From positions 1 to 58,898 of the forward strand of contig NZ_FCOM02000051.1 of the NCBI RefSeq assembly GCF_001544695.2: a stretch of DNA of 58,898 bases, in the 5' to 3' direction. The notes under the pieces are model-generated. The model saw only the letters and a list, made by a program, of their open reading frames with translations. It made no database searches and had not been told where the DNA came from. A program made the translations under genes and the position numbers. Source of the stretch: Caballeronia arvi (GTDB lineage: Bacteria; Pseudomonadota; Gammaproteobacteria; Burkholderiales; Burkholderiaceae). Below, in pieces: positions 8,973 through 16,579 of the stretch (positions within the stretch are counted from its first letter, which is position 1; the number at the start of each line of letters is the position of its first letter).

Positions 8973-10462
8973 TGATGCGTGCTTCCGCTCGATTAATCGG
9001 ATTGCTAACTATTACTGCGTTGGCCGGATGCACTGTGGGACCCGATTACGTTCGCCCCGAGGTATCGGCGCCGGCTGCGTACAAATCCCAGATGCCGCTC
9101 GATGCGACATCATCGGACTGGAAACCCGCGCAACCCGCCGACGCGATGCCGCGCGCGCCGTGGTGGGGGGTGTACGGCGATCCGCAACTCGATGCGCTCG
9201 AAGCACGCGTCGCGACTGCGAACCAGACCGTGGCCGCAGCCGCCGCGCGTTTTCGCGGCGCGCGCGCGGCGGCCGCGCAGGCGCGTTCGGCGTGGTTCCC
9301 GACAGTCACCGCGAACGCGGCGTTCAATCAGTCGCGCGCGTCGTCGAACGTGCTCTACAAATCGAGCGCGGGCGTCACCGTGCCCGACTATCTGATCGAT
9401 GCGCAAATCTCGTGGGAGCCGGATCTGTGGGGCCGCATATCGCGCGCGGTCGAAGGCGGGCGGGCGGAAGCGCAGGCAAGCGCAGCGGATCTGCAAAGCG
9501 CGATTCTGTCGATGCAGGCCGAGCTCGCCACGAGCTACTTCGAGCTGCGCGGCACGGTCGAGGAAGAGCAGTTGTTGCAGGCGACGCTGCAAGCCTACGA
9601 AAAGGCGCTCGCGCTCACGCGCGACCGGTTCGCGGGCGGTGTCGCAGCAGAATCGGATGTCGCGCAAGCGGAAGAGCAATTGCGCGCGACACAGGCGCAA
9701 CTGATCGATCTGGAGACCACGCGCACGAGCCTCGTGAATGCGATTGCGATTCTCGTCGGCGAGACGCCGTCCAGCTTCACGCTTGATGTCGCGCCGCTCA
9801 ACGAGGCGCATTCTCCGCATCCGTCGGCGGCGCTCGCCGCGTTGCCGCTCGGGGTGCCGTCCGCGCTGCTCGAAAGGCGGCCGGATATCGCGGCGGCGGA
9901 GCGGCGCGTCGCCGAGGCGAATGCGCGCGTCGGCGTCGCGACGGCGGCGTTTTTCCCGAATCTCTTGCTCGCCGCGACGGGCGGCCTCGAAGCGACGCAC
10001 TTCTCTTCGTGGCTCGAAGCGCCCAGCCGTTTCTGGTCGCTCGGGCCGCAACTCGCGTTCACCGTGCTAGATTTCGGCGGCCGCGCGGCGGCCCGCGACG
10101 CTGCGCGCGCCGCGTACGACGAGAGTGTCGCGGATTACCGGCAAACGGTGCTGACAGCGTTCGGGCAGGTCGAGGACAACCTGAACGCGCTCGAGGTGCT
10201 GCGCTGCGAAAGCGAAGCGCAGCGCCAGGCGGTCGATGCCGCGCAACGCGCGCTCGGCAAGGTGAGCAATCGCTATGAGAACGGCGCGATCACGTATTTG
10301 AGCGTGGTGGTGACGCAGGCCATCGTGCTGTCGGATCAGCGCACGGCGGTGCATATCGAGCGGCGGCGCATGGCGGCGAGCGTCGCGCTCGTAAAGGCAC
10401 TGGGCGGCGGATGGAGCACGGCGGCGCTGCCGAGCGCAGAGGAAGTGTCGCGGCGAGATTGA
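8972..10462 (+). CDS. NodT-family outer-membrane efflux lipoprotein (TolC-like channel)
   Basis: About 496 residues. The N-terminus is a lipoprotein signal with the lipobox T-A-L-A-G-C followed by T-V-G-P-D-Y-V-R-P, the hallmark of NodT-type factors. Two outer-membrane-efflux repeats follow, the second with L-L-E-R-R-P-D-I-A-A-A-E-R-R and A-R-V-G-V-A-T-A-A-F-F-P. It forms the outer-membrane duct of the pump encoded just upstream. The frame also allows GTG at 8969 and ATG at 8975; ATG 8972 is chosen because it overlaps the adaptor stop. The end, at 10462, faces a convergent gene across a 70-bp gap containing a direct repeat. Confidence 0.92.
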   Translation: MMRASARLIGLLTITALAGCTVGPDYVRPEVSAPAAYKSQMPLDATSSDWKPAQPADAMPRAPWWGVYGDPQLDALEARVATANQTVAAAAARFRGARAAAAQARSAWFPTVTANAAFNQSRASSNVLYKSSAGVTVPDYLIDAQISWEPDLWGRISRAVEGGRAEAQASAADLQSAILSMQAELATSYFELRGTVEEEQLLQATLQAYEKALALTRDRFAGGVAAESDVAQAEEQLRATQAQLIDLETTRTSLVNAIAILVGETPSSFTLDVAPLNEAHSPHPSAALAALPLGVPSALLERRPDIAAAERRVAEANARVGVATAAFFPNLLLAATGGLEATHFSSWLEAPSRFWSLGPQLAFTVLDFGGRAAARDAARAAYDESVADYRQTVLTAFGQVEDNLNALEVLRCESEAQRQAVDAAQRALGKVSNRYENGAITYLSVVVTQAIVLSDQRTAVHIERRRMAASVALVKALGGGWSTAALPSAEEVSRRD

Positions 10463-10471
10463 ATCTTGCGC

Positions 10472-10513
10472 GATGCATGCAAAATGCCATCGCGCATGAT
10501 GCATGCAAAATGC
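10472..10513. repeat. Two 16-bp direct repeats between convergent genes
   Basis: GATGCATGCAAAATGC occurs identically at 10472-10487 and 10498-10513, with 10 bp between copies. Each copy contains the palindrome GCATGC. The unit fills the gap between the efflux lipoprotein stop and the end of the convergent membrane-protein gene. No T-run hairpin is seen. Function is unknown; it could be a replication or insertion scar, or a protein-binding site. Confidence 0.6.
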
Positions 10514-10532
10514 AGCGCGCGAAATGCCGGCT

Positions 10533-11156
10533 TTAAACGAAGAGAAAGATGCCACACGCGATCAGCGCCGCGCTCCAGATCCAGTCGACGTTGATCCAGC
10601 CGCTGCGCAGAAAGCCGAGGCCGCCGCGCTCCTGAACGGACATCGCGAACATCGAGATGACGGCGATCACCGCGAGCATCGCGCCCGTGTGCACCGTCAG
10701 CGCGAGCGCGCTGGCCTCGAAAGCGCCCGCCGCCACATTGCCCGTGCACAGCGGCAAGAGCGCCGGCACCAGCATGAGCCCCGCGCCGTGCGCGCTCGAC
10801 ATCACGAAGGACCACAGCGCGAGCCCGGCGAGCCCGGTGCGCATGCCGACGGTCGGACGCCCACGATGCCCGCGCCACGCGCGCCACAGGCCCCAGCCGA
10901 TCAGCAGCACGCCGCACGCGCGCGCCATCGTGTCGTGGCCGGCGACGGCGCCGAGCGTGAGTGCGCCCGCCAGCACGAGCGCGACCGATACCGCGTGCCC
11001 GAGCGCGATCGGCACGAGCGAGACGAGCGCGACGCGGCGGCTCTGCGCATAGAGGCCGAGCGCGACCGCGAAGAGCCATCCCATCGCGGGATTGAGGCCG
11101 TGGAATGCGCCGAGGCCCGCAGCGGTGAGCATCAGCGCGGGCGAAGCAGACTCCAT
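10533..11156 (-). CDS. Polytopic membrane protein coupled to the selenium-binding protein gene
   Basis: A 207-residue hydrophobic protein with about six TM segments. Features include G-A-F-H-G-L-N-P-A-M-G-W-L-F-A near residue 15 and a conserved-looking L-G-H-A-V in the next helix; buried histidines in helices recall small metal or sulfur exporters, but I do not recognise the family with certainty. Its ATG (11156-11154) overlaps the TGA of the upstream selenium-binding protein gene (11158-11156), so the two are translationally coupled and probably act together. A role in moving a substrate or product of the upstream enzyme, or a metal cofactor, is inference from that coupling only. Confidence 0.72.
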   Translation of the reverse strand: MESASPALMLTAAGLGAFHGLNPAMGWLFAVALGLYAQSRRVALVSLVPIALGHAVSVALVLAGALTLGAVAGHDTMARACGVLLIGWGLWRAWRGHRGRPTVGMRTGLAGLALWSFVMSSAHGAGLMLVPALLPLCTGNVAAGAFEASALALTVHTGAMLAVIAVISMFAMSVQERGGLGFLRSGWINVDWIWSAALIACGIFLFV

Positions 11157-12562
11157 CAGGGATAGCAGTAAGAATCCGACGAGCAATCGCCGCCTTGCAG
11201 CCGGATCTGATGCGGCCGCTGTCCCTTCGGCCAGTCGATGAAAAACTTGTCGTCGACGGCGAGGCCGCCGTTGAGATCGGCGTCGAGCTTCACCATCCAG
11301 CCTTCGATGCCTTCGGGATAGAACTGCGCATCGACCGCGCCGTAGAGCGAGTTCGTGAAGTAGACGCGACGGCCATCGCGGCTCACTTCGACCATCTGCG
11401 GGCCGCCGTTCAGCGCGCCATTGCCTTTGCCATTCCCTGCGCCCGGATGCGTCGCCTTCGCGACCACGCCGCCGATGCGCACCTTGCCCGTCAGCTTCGG
11501 CGCGAACGGATCGGAGACGTCGTATTGCAGCATGTCGCCCGTGCCCCAGCACGACACGTAGAGGAAGCGGTCGTCCATCGACAGATCGATGTCCGAGACG
11601 AGCGGCGGCACCGCGCCGAAGCCTTGCAGAAGCGGCGGAAGCAAGGACGCATCGGCGGGCTCGGCGGGAATGTCGATGATCTTCTTCACCGCCCATTTGT
11701 CCTTGTCGCGATACCAGGTCCAGATCGACGACGACAGATCCTTCAGACTGATCACGCAGTTGACGAAGCCGTACGCCTTGGTCGGATCATGCGCGGGCCG
11801 CAGTTCGAACACGAGCTGATACTCGTCGCCGAAGTCGATTTCCTGGATGTGCTTGCGCTTCGTGAAGTCCCAGAAATGCAGCTTGCGCCCGTACTTCGCG
11901 CCGAGCAGTATTTCGGGCACGAGGCCGTCCTCGAAGGTGTCGGGCGTACCCCATTCGCTCGTGACCATCGTGTCGTAGCCGAGATGCCACCAGCCGTCGT
12001 ACGCGAGCCGTTGCGGTCCGCGATCCACTTCCCAGCGGCCGAGCGGATCGAAGCTCTGCTGATCGAGCATCAGCACGCCGCCGGGCGCTTTGCCTTCGGC
12101 GTTGCCGAGCGCGGTGACATAGATGCCGCCTGGCCCGCAATGCACGGTGTGCGGGCGCGTATAGCCGGTTTTTTCCGCGAGCTCTTCCGGCTCGATCGTC
12201 TTCACGATGACGGGCTGCTTCGGATCGGGTTTCGTGTCGAGAATATGGATGCGCGACGAGCGCAACCCCGGCACGATGAGATAGCGCCGCTCCATGTGCG
12301 GATGCGGGGCGTTCGGGCACAGGCACGACGAGCACGCGTTCCAGCCGAAGTGATGGAGCTCGTCGCCGGTATCGGGCATCGCGATTTCGCCGACGATCTT
12401 CGTATAGTCCGCCGATGCGGGATCGACATCCACGACCGCGATCCTGTCCGGCGACTTGCGCTCGGGATCGAACGTCGCGACGTAGGCCAGAGTTTCGCGC
12501 GGCGCCTTGGCGGCGAGCCGCGGGGAAGGATAGAAGCTCGGATCGGGTTTCCACGTCGCCAT
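11156..12562 (-). CDS. Selenium-binding protein SBP56 family (methanethiol oxidase-like)
   Basis: A 468-residue SBP56/SELENBP1 homologue of the usual family length. Recognisable stretches are F-G-W-N-A-C-S-S-C, with the paired cysteines of the family, then R-P-H-T-V-H-C-G-P-G-G-I, H-L-G-Y-D-T-M-V-T-S-E-W-G and a C-terminal R-P-H-Q-I-R-L-Q-G-G-D-C-S-S-D. Family members are beta-propellers; bacterial MtoX oxidises methanethiol to formaldehyde, sulfide and peroxide with copper. No signal peptide is visible. The start at 12562 (M-A-T-W-K-P-D) is chosen because GGGAGAC lies just upstream; the frame stays open to 12613. The SCO1 and MauG genes often found with mtoX are absent here; a coupled membrane protein follows instead. 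Confidence 0.87.
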   Translation of the reverse strand: MATWKPDPSFYPSPRLAAKAPRETLAYVATFDPERKSPDRIAVVDVDPASADYTKIVGEIAMPDTGDELHHFGWNACSSCLCPNAPHPHMERRYLIVPGLRSSRIHILDTKPDPKQPVIVKTIEPEELAEKTGYTRPHTVHCGPGGIYVTALGNAEGKAPGGVLMLDQQSFDPLGRWEVDRGPQRLAYDGWWHLGYDTMVTSEWGTPDTFEDGLVPEILLGAKYGRKLHFWDFTKRKHIQEIDFGDEYQLVFELRPAHDPTKAYGFVNCVISLKDLSSSIWTWYRDKDKWAVKKIIDIPAEPADASLLPPLLQGFGAVPPLVSDIDLSMDDRFLYVSCWGTGDMLQYDVSDPFAPKLTGKVRIGGVVAKATHPGAGNGKGNGALNGGPQMVEVSRDGRRVYFTNSLYGAVDAQFYPEGIEGWMVKLDADLNGGLAVDDKFFIDWPKGQRPHQIRLQGGDCSSDSYCYP

Positions 12563-12588
12563 GCTGCGTCTCCCAGTTGATTCGCCTG

Positions 12589-12622
12589 ATTGCAAAGCAC
12601 ACATACGAAGCACACGTGCAAT
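12589..12622 (-). promoter_or_regulatory. Inverted repeat upstream of the selenium-binding protein gene
   Basis: ATTGCA at 12589-12594 and TGCAAT at 12617-12622 are inverted copies flanking a stretch that contains AAGCACAC twice (12595-12602 and 12608-12615). It lies 27-60 bp upstream of the minus-strand start at 12562, where an operator would sit. No cognate regulator is identified. Confidence 0.3.
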
Positions 12623-12755
12623 GCACTATAGGACACAAGCACGCGGCATGCTTTCGCCTGTTTGTGGATAGCTTTCGCGCGAGCCGCGCTTCTTCCGCAC
12701 GGGAAACTGTGCCTAAAATAGAGGCATCGCCCCAAGACCTGCAGAGGAGGTTGCA

Positions 12756-12911
12756 ATGGCCGAGCCGATGATCAGCCTGATGGCGGGAATCGTCCTGTTG
12801 CTATGCGTCGCGGTGGTACTCGTGATGCATCACCGACACCCGCATATCCATATCCCGAAGGCGCGCTGGCTGGATAGCCATCCGCCGCGCGACTGGCGGC
12901 ACAGGCATTGA
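12756..12911 (+). CDS. Small single-TM membrane protein (51 residues)
   Basis: A short frame with a near-perfect Shine-Dalgarno GAGGAGG (12744-12750) five bases before ATG. The product has one N-terminal TM helix (residues about 6-25, rich in L, V and I) followed by a basic, His-rich tail containing H-H-R-H-P-H-I-H-I-P and ending W-R-H-R-H. The gene is closed by a textbook intrinsic terminator 33 bp downstream, which supports a real transcript. No family is recognised. The histidine-rich tail after the membrane anchor could bind metal, but that is inference. Confidence 0.7.
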   Translation: MAEPMISLMAGIVLLLCVAVVLVMHHRHPHIHIPKARWLDSHPPRDWRHRH

Positions 12912-12943
12912 GCGTGCAGTCCGACGTGAATTAAACGCATGCG

Positions 12944-12976
12944 GCGCCGGCATCGACCGGCGCATTCTTTTTTTTT
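12944..12976 (+). terminator. Intrinsic terminator of the small membrane protein gene
   Basis: The stem GCGCCGG (12944-12950) pairs with CCGGCGC (12957-12963) around a six-base loop, followed by ATTC and a run of nine T (12968-12976). It lies 33 bp after the 51-residue gene's stop and is the clearest Rho-independent terminator in the window. Confidence 0.88.
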
Positions 12977-13016
12977 GCGCGGGCTGTTTTTGCGGCTTGT
13001 TATGCAGGCTCGCCCG

Positions 13017-13340
13017 CTATCCGCGTCGTGGCCCTTTCATCGCCTCAGCTTCCATCGCGGCGTGCCATTCCTCGCTGTTTTCGATCGGGTCCATGCCTTC
13101 GTCGATGAACGCCGACGCGCGTTCCGCCGCCGAGCGCGTTTCTTCCTCGGTGTCGTCGTCGGCGGGGGCGTCCTCGTCGGCGGGCGGCTCCAGCATGTCG
13201 TGCAGCATCGCCTCCAGTTCGGGCGTGTCCCACGGCTCGCCGCGCTGATTCTTCTTCTTGATGAAATGCCTTACTTCGGCATCCTGCTCGGGTGTCAGCG
13301 GAAGGCCGCGGAAGGTGCTGTTGGCGTCGAAATCACTCAT
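13017..13340 (-). CDS. Acidic hypothetical protein (107 residues)
   Basis: A 107-residue soluble protein beginning M-S-D-F-D-A-N-S, with AAGGAG at a good distance upstream of the ATG at 13340. The sequence contains L-T-P-E-Q-D-A-E-V, then K-K-K-N-Q-R-G-E-P-W-D-T-P-E-L-E-A-M-L-H-D-M-L, and a strongly acidic low-complexity middle (E-D-A-P-A-D-D-D-T-E-E-E). No catalytic motif, TM segment or signal peptide is visible and I do not recognise a named family. Its position between a terminator and the Lrp gene gives no functional clue. Confidence 0.75.
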   Translation of the reverse strand: MSDFDANSTFRGLPLTPEQDAEVRHFIKKKNQRGEPWDTPELEAMLHDMLEPPADEDAPADDDTEEETRSAAERASAFIDEGMDPIENSEEWHAAMEAEAMKGPRRG

Positions 13341-13402
13341 GTTCGCTCCTTGCGCGCATAGCACCGTCAGTGTAACGCCGTTCGTCTGCGGTTAAAAACG
13401 CG

Positions 13403-13879
13403 TCATGTCTGGCCGAGCGGCGGCAGACGTCTTTCGATGGGCGTCGCTTTCACGATGGCTGTGCTCGTCGCGGCGCGCTCGGTGACGCGCGAAAGAATGT
13501 CGTCGAGATGCCCGATCGAGCGCAGCCAGAGGCGGCATACGAAGCAGTCGTCGCCCGTGACCTTGTCGCATTCGACGAATTCGGGAATGCGCCGGATCGC
13601 TTCCTCGACGAGATGCAGCTGACCGGGCAGCGGCTGCACGCGCACGATGGCCTGCAGCGTGTAACCGAGCGCGCGCGGATCGATATCGACGGTGAAGCCG
13701 CGGATCACGCCTTGCGTTTCGAGTCGCCGCACGCGCTCGGCGGTGCTCGGCGCCGACAGGCCGATGCGCTTCGCGAGCTCGCTGATCGCGATGCGCCCGT
13801 CGCTCGCAAGAATGCCGATGAGTTCGCGATCGGTCGCGTCGATCTCCGCGTAGTGCGGGGCGTTCAGGTGCTTTCCCAT
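13403..13879 (-). CDS. Lrp/AsnC family transcriptional regulator
   Basis: A 158-residue regulator with an N-terminal winged helix (D-A-T-D-R-E-L-I-G-I-L then I-S-E-L-A-K-R-I-G-L-S-A-P-S-T-A-E-R-V-R) and a C-terminal RAM domain for effector binding and oligomerisation (G-Y-T-L-Q-A-I-V-R-V near residue 75). Such proteins sense amino acids or related metabolites. The start M-G-K-H-L-N at 13879 gives the normal family length; the frame runs open to 14095. It is divergent from the EamA exporter at 13992, the classic arrangement for a regulator controlling its neighbouring exporter, so a shared operator in 13880-13991 is likely. Confidence 0.9.
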   Translation of the reverse strand: MGKHLNAPHYAEIDATDRELIGILASDGRIAISELAKRIGLSAPSTAERVRRLETQGVIRGFTVDIDPRALGYTLQAIVRVQPLPGQLHLVEEAIRRIPEFVECDKVTGDDCFVCRLWLRSIGHLDDILSRVTERAATSTAIVKATPIERRLPPLGQT

Positions 13880-13991
13880 GATGGCCTTCGATTCAAAGGT
13901 CGAAAGATGCATGCGCCTCATTTTAGGCATGGTTTCGGGCGCAGCGCATCGATAGACTGGATTGCATCGAAACCTGCATGGCGGTGAAGAA

Positions 13992-14924
13992 ATGACGACC
14001 GAAAGAATCGACGCGCGGATGACCGGTGCGTCGAACGCGAACGAACAGCGCCGCGGCGCGATCGAGATGTCGCTCGCAATGTTGATGTCGGGCACGATCG
14101 GCTGGCTCGTCGTGTCGTCGGGGCAGACGCCGTGGAACGTGGTGTTCTTTCGCTGCGTGTTCGGCGCGGCGACGCTCGTCGCCGTGTGCGCGGCGCTGGG
14201 CTTTCTGAAGAAGCGCTATTTCTCGTGGCGCATGATCGGGCTCGTCGCGCTCGGCAGCGTGGGGATCGTCGGCAACTGGCTGCTGCTTTTCGCCGCGTAC
14301 TCGCGCGCGTCGATCTCGATGGCGACGACGGTCTACAACACGCAGCCGTTCATGCTCGTCGCGCTGGGCGCGATCGTGCTGCGCGAGCGCGTGTCGGCAT
14401 CGACGCTCGTATGGCTCGGCATTGCGTTCATCGGGCTCGTGATGGTGGTGCGCGTCGAGCCCGCCGTGCTCGCGATGCCGGGGCAGTATCTCGAAGGCAT
14501 TGCGTATGCGCTCGGCGCGGCCTTGCTGTACGCGATATCGTCGATCGTCACGAAGCGTTTGCAGGGCACGCCGCCGCATCTGATCGCGATGCTGCATGTG
14601 CTCTTCGGCATCGTGATGCTCGCGCCGTTCGCGCGCTTCGAAGCGACACCCGCGTCGTTCGCGCAATGGTCGGATCTCGTCGTGCTGGGCGTCGTGAACA
14701 CGGGACTCATGTACGTGCTGCTGTACGGTGCGATCCAGAAGCTGCCGACCGCGACGACGGGCGCGCTGTCGTTCATCTATCCGGTGGTGGCGATCGTGGT
14801 CGACTGGCTCGCATTCGGGCAGCGGCTCGCGTGGCCGCAGGTGGCCGGCGCGGTGCTCATTCTGCTCGCGGCGGCAGGGGTGAATCTGAAGTGGCGGATC
14901 GTGCCGGGGCGGGCAGGCCGCTGA
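13992..14924 (+). CDS. DMT-superfamily EamA transporter
   Basis: A 310-residue integral membrane protein with ten predicted TM helices in two EamA halves; the second half starts near residue 160 with G-I-A-Y-A-L-G-A-A-L-L-Y-A-I-S-S-I. It closes with the usual A-G-A-V-L-I-L-L-A-A-A-G helix. Members export amino acids or other metabolites across the inner membrane. The start at ATG 13992 is preceded by a modest GGTGAAG; the frame extends to 13962. Divergence from the Lrp-type regulator suggests that the regulator induces this exporter when an amino acid accumulates, which is inference. Confidence 0.88.
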   Translation: MTTERIDARMTGASNANEQRRGAIEMSLAMLMSGTIGWLVVSSGQTPWNVVFFRCVFGAATLVAVCAALGFLKKRYFSWRMIGLVALGSVGIVGNWLLLFAAYSRASISMATTVYNTQPFMLVALGAIVLRERVSASTLVWLGIAFIGLVMVVRVEPAVLAMPGQYLEGIAYALGAALLYAISSIVTKRLQGTPPHLIAMLHVLFGIVMLAPFARFEATPASFAQWSDLVVLGVVNTGLMYVLLYGAIQKLPTATTGALSFIYPVVAIVVDWLAFGQRLAWPQVAGAVLILLAAAGVNLKWRIVPGRAGR

Positions 14925-14937
14925 GCCTACGAACTCA

Positions 14938-15225
14938 TCACGCTGCGCGGGGCAGGTCGCGCAGCGCCTCGGGATGCGCGACGGCCACCCGTAACAGTGT
15001 CTGAGCGGCGCCCGTTGGATTGCGACGGCCTTGCTCCCAGTCCTGGAACGTGCGGATCGAAACGCCAAGCAGCGCGGCGAACTCCGACTGAGAGACGCCG
15101 ACCTTGGCGCGCGCCTGTGCGGCAACTGTCGGCTCGACGCGAGTCGTGCGCGCCGCGCGCCCCTTTTTCATGTCGCGCACCGATTCGAGGAGATCGGACT
15201 GAAACTTCTCGAGTTCCTTATCCAT
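14938..15225 (-). CDS. HigA-like antitoxin, XRE-family helix-turn-helix
   Basis: A 95-residue protein with a C-terminal HTH: V-G-V-S-Q-S-E-F-A-A-L-L-G-V-S followed by R-T-F-Q-D-W-E-Q-G-R-R-N-P-T-G, the pattern of antitoxins paired with HigB/RelE-like toxins that precede them. The ATG at 15225 overlaps the original end of the toxin frame, which would terminate at 15218-15220, so the two were translationally coupled. The antitoxin is intact although its toxin is interrupted. It should neutralise toxin and repress the operon, probably at the palindrome at 15543-15557. Confidence 0.87.
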   Translation of the reverse strand: MDKELEKFQSDLLESVRDMKKGRAARTTRVEPTVAAQARAKVGVSQSEFAALLGVSIRTFQDWEQGRRNPTGAAQTLLRVAVAHPEALRDLPRAA

Positions 15226-15532
15226 GTTGAATTGCCTCACGAAGCTGGTTGAGGAAAGCCGTCGGCAGGTTATCGAATTTGGCTTTCGAGTACGCGATCA
15301 AGAGTCATATTTCGCCGTCGTCGAGAACGTTGTAGTAGATGACTCGCGAGCCGCCACGCTTTCCTTTGCCGGGCGTGGTCCAGCGGACTTTGCGCAGCCC
15401 GCCTGTTCCGGGGATCACGGCGCCCGCGAGCGGATTGTTTGCGAGCCATACGATGAACGCCTCGCGTTCCGGCTCTTGCCATATCTCGCCAGCATAGCGT
15501 TGAAAAACCGCGGTTTCGATGATCGTGTACAT
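15218..15532 (-). pseudogene. RelE/HigB-like toxin interrupted by an in-frame TGA
   Basis: The frame starts M-Y-T-I-I-E-T and reads E-R-E-A-F-I-V-W-L-A-N-N-P-L-A-G, R-K-V-R-W and G-G-S-R-V-I-Y-Y-N, as in HigB-type mRNA-interferase toxins. After D-D-G-E-I a TGA at 15307-15305 stops translation at 75 residues. In the same frame the sequence continues L-L-I-A-Y-S-K-A-K-F-D-N-L-P for 28 codons to a TAA at 15220-15218, giving the normal size of about 104 residues. The stop falls where the family has Trp after G-E-I (TGG to TGA). The truncation removes the C-terminal beta-strand with the K-A-K-x-D-N-L segment, so the toxin is probably inactive. Confidence 0.85.
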
Positions 15533-15542
15533 CGAACGATTA

Positions 15543-15557
15543 TACGGCATTGCCGTA
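15543..15557. promoter_or_regulatory. Putative toxin-antitoxin operator palindrome
   Basis: A perfect inverted repeat, TACGGCA-T-TGCCGTA, sits 11-25 bp upstream of the toxin start on the minus strand. Position and symmetry fit the autoregulatory operator bound by a HigA/XRE-type antitoxin dimer. Confidence 0.55.
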
Positions 15558-15660
15558 CAGAGCAACGCACGTTACTCAACGATGTTTTCCGGATCGACTC
15601 ATCGCCAGGTCGACCTCGTATAAAATGTCGCCCCTTTCCGACTACATCGAAATCCCCGCC

Positions 15661-16572
15661 ATGTGGTTCAAGAATCTCCAGCTTCATCGTCTTCCCGCTC
15701 ACTGGTCAGTCACACCGCATCAAATGGAGCGATGGCTCGCGCCGCTCGCGTTCAGCGCAGCGTCGAGCATCGAGAACGAACGGCGCGGCTGGGTCTCGCC
15801 GCGCGGCGACGGCGAGCTCGTCTACACGGCGAACCGGCAGATGCTCATCGTCTACCGCGCGGAGAAAAAGCTGCTGCCCGCATCGGTCGTCACGCAGTTC
15901 GTGAAGGAGCGCGCCGCCGAGCTCGAAGAGCAGCAGGGCTTCAAACCCGGCCGCAAGCAGATGAAAGAGCTCAAGGAACAGATCACCGATGAACTGCTGC
16001 CGCGCGCGTTCAGCATCCGTCGCGACACGCGCGTGTGGATCGATCCGGTGAACGGCTGGCTCGCGATCGATTCAGCATCGGCGACGCTGTGCGACGACAT
16101 CATCGGCCTGCTCGTGAAGTCGGTCACCGACCTGCCGCTCGCGAGCGTACGCACCGCGCGCTCGCCCGTCTCCGCGATGACCGAATGGCTGCTTTCAGGC
16201 GATGCGCCCGCGGGCTTCACGCTCGATCGCGACACCGAACTGCGCTCGACGGGCGAAGGCAATGCGACGGTCCGCTACGTCGGCCACGCGCTCGAAACGG
16301 AAGACATGCGCCGCCATATCGAAGCGGGCAAGCAGTGCATGCGTCTCGCGATGACCTGGAACGACCGCGTGTCGTACGTGCTGACGCCGTCGCTCACGCT
16401 CAAGCGCGTAAGCCCGCTCGACGTCATCAAGGACGCCGCCGATCCCACCGCCGCGAACGACGACGAGCGCTTCGAATCCGATTTCATCCTGATGACGGGC
16501 GAGCTCGCGCGCATGTTCGCGGCGCTGACCGACGCACTCGGCGGCGAAGAGGATCTGCGCGCGGCGGCGTAA
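15661..16572 (+). CDS. rdgC: Recombination-associated protein RdgC
   Basis: A 303-residue protein, the standard RdgC length. It begins M-W-F-K-N-L-Q-L-H-R-L, matching the family start M-W-F-K-N-L, and contains E-K-L-L-P-A-S-V-V, G-F-K-P-G-R-K-Q-M-K-E-L-K-E and F-E-S-D-F-I-L-M-T-G-E-L near the C-terminus. RdgC is a ring-shaped DNA-binding protein that limits RecA filament formation and influences replication fork repair. The ATG at 15661 is chosen over the longer frame from 15550 because it matches the conserved N-terminus. It ends 7 bp before the convergent GGDEF gene. Confidence 0.95.
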   Translation: MWFKNLQLHRLPAHWSVTPHQMERWLAPLAFSAASSIENERRGWVSPRGDGELVYTANRQMLIVYRAEKKLLPASVVTQFVKERAAELEEQQGFKPGRKQMKELKEQITDELLPRAFSIRRDTRVWIDPVNGWLAIDSASATLCDDIIGLLVKSVTDLPLASVRTARSPVSAMTEWLLSGDAPAGFTLDRDTELRSTGEGNATVRYVGHALETEDMRRHIEAGKQCMRLAMTWNDRVSYVLTPSLTLKRVSPLDVIKDAADPTAANDDERFESDFILMTGELARMFAALTDALGGEEDLRAAA

Positions 16573-16579
16573 AAGCGCC

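Noticed and set aside
11195..12580. A 461-codon plus-strand frame opposite the selenium-binding protein gene
   Set aside because: Arginine-rich shadow composition; the opposite frame matches SBP56 over its whole length.
15305..15307. The TGA in the toxin gene read as a selenocysteine codon
   Set aside because: The position is a Trp in relatives, no SECIS-like hairpin is evident directly downstream, and this toxin family is not a selenoprotein family; a nonsense mutation is simpler.
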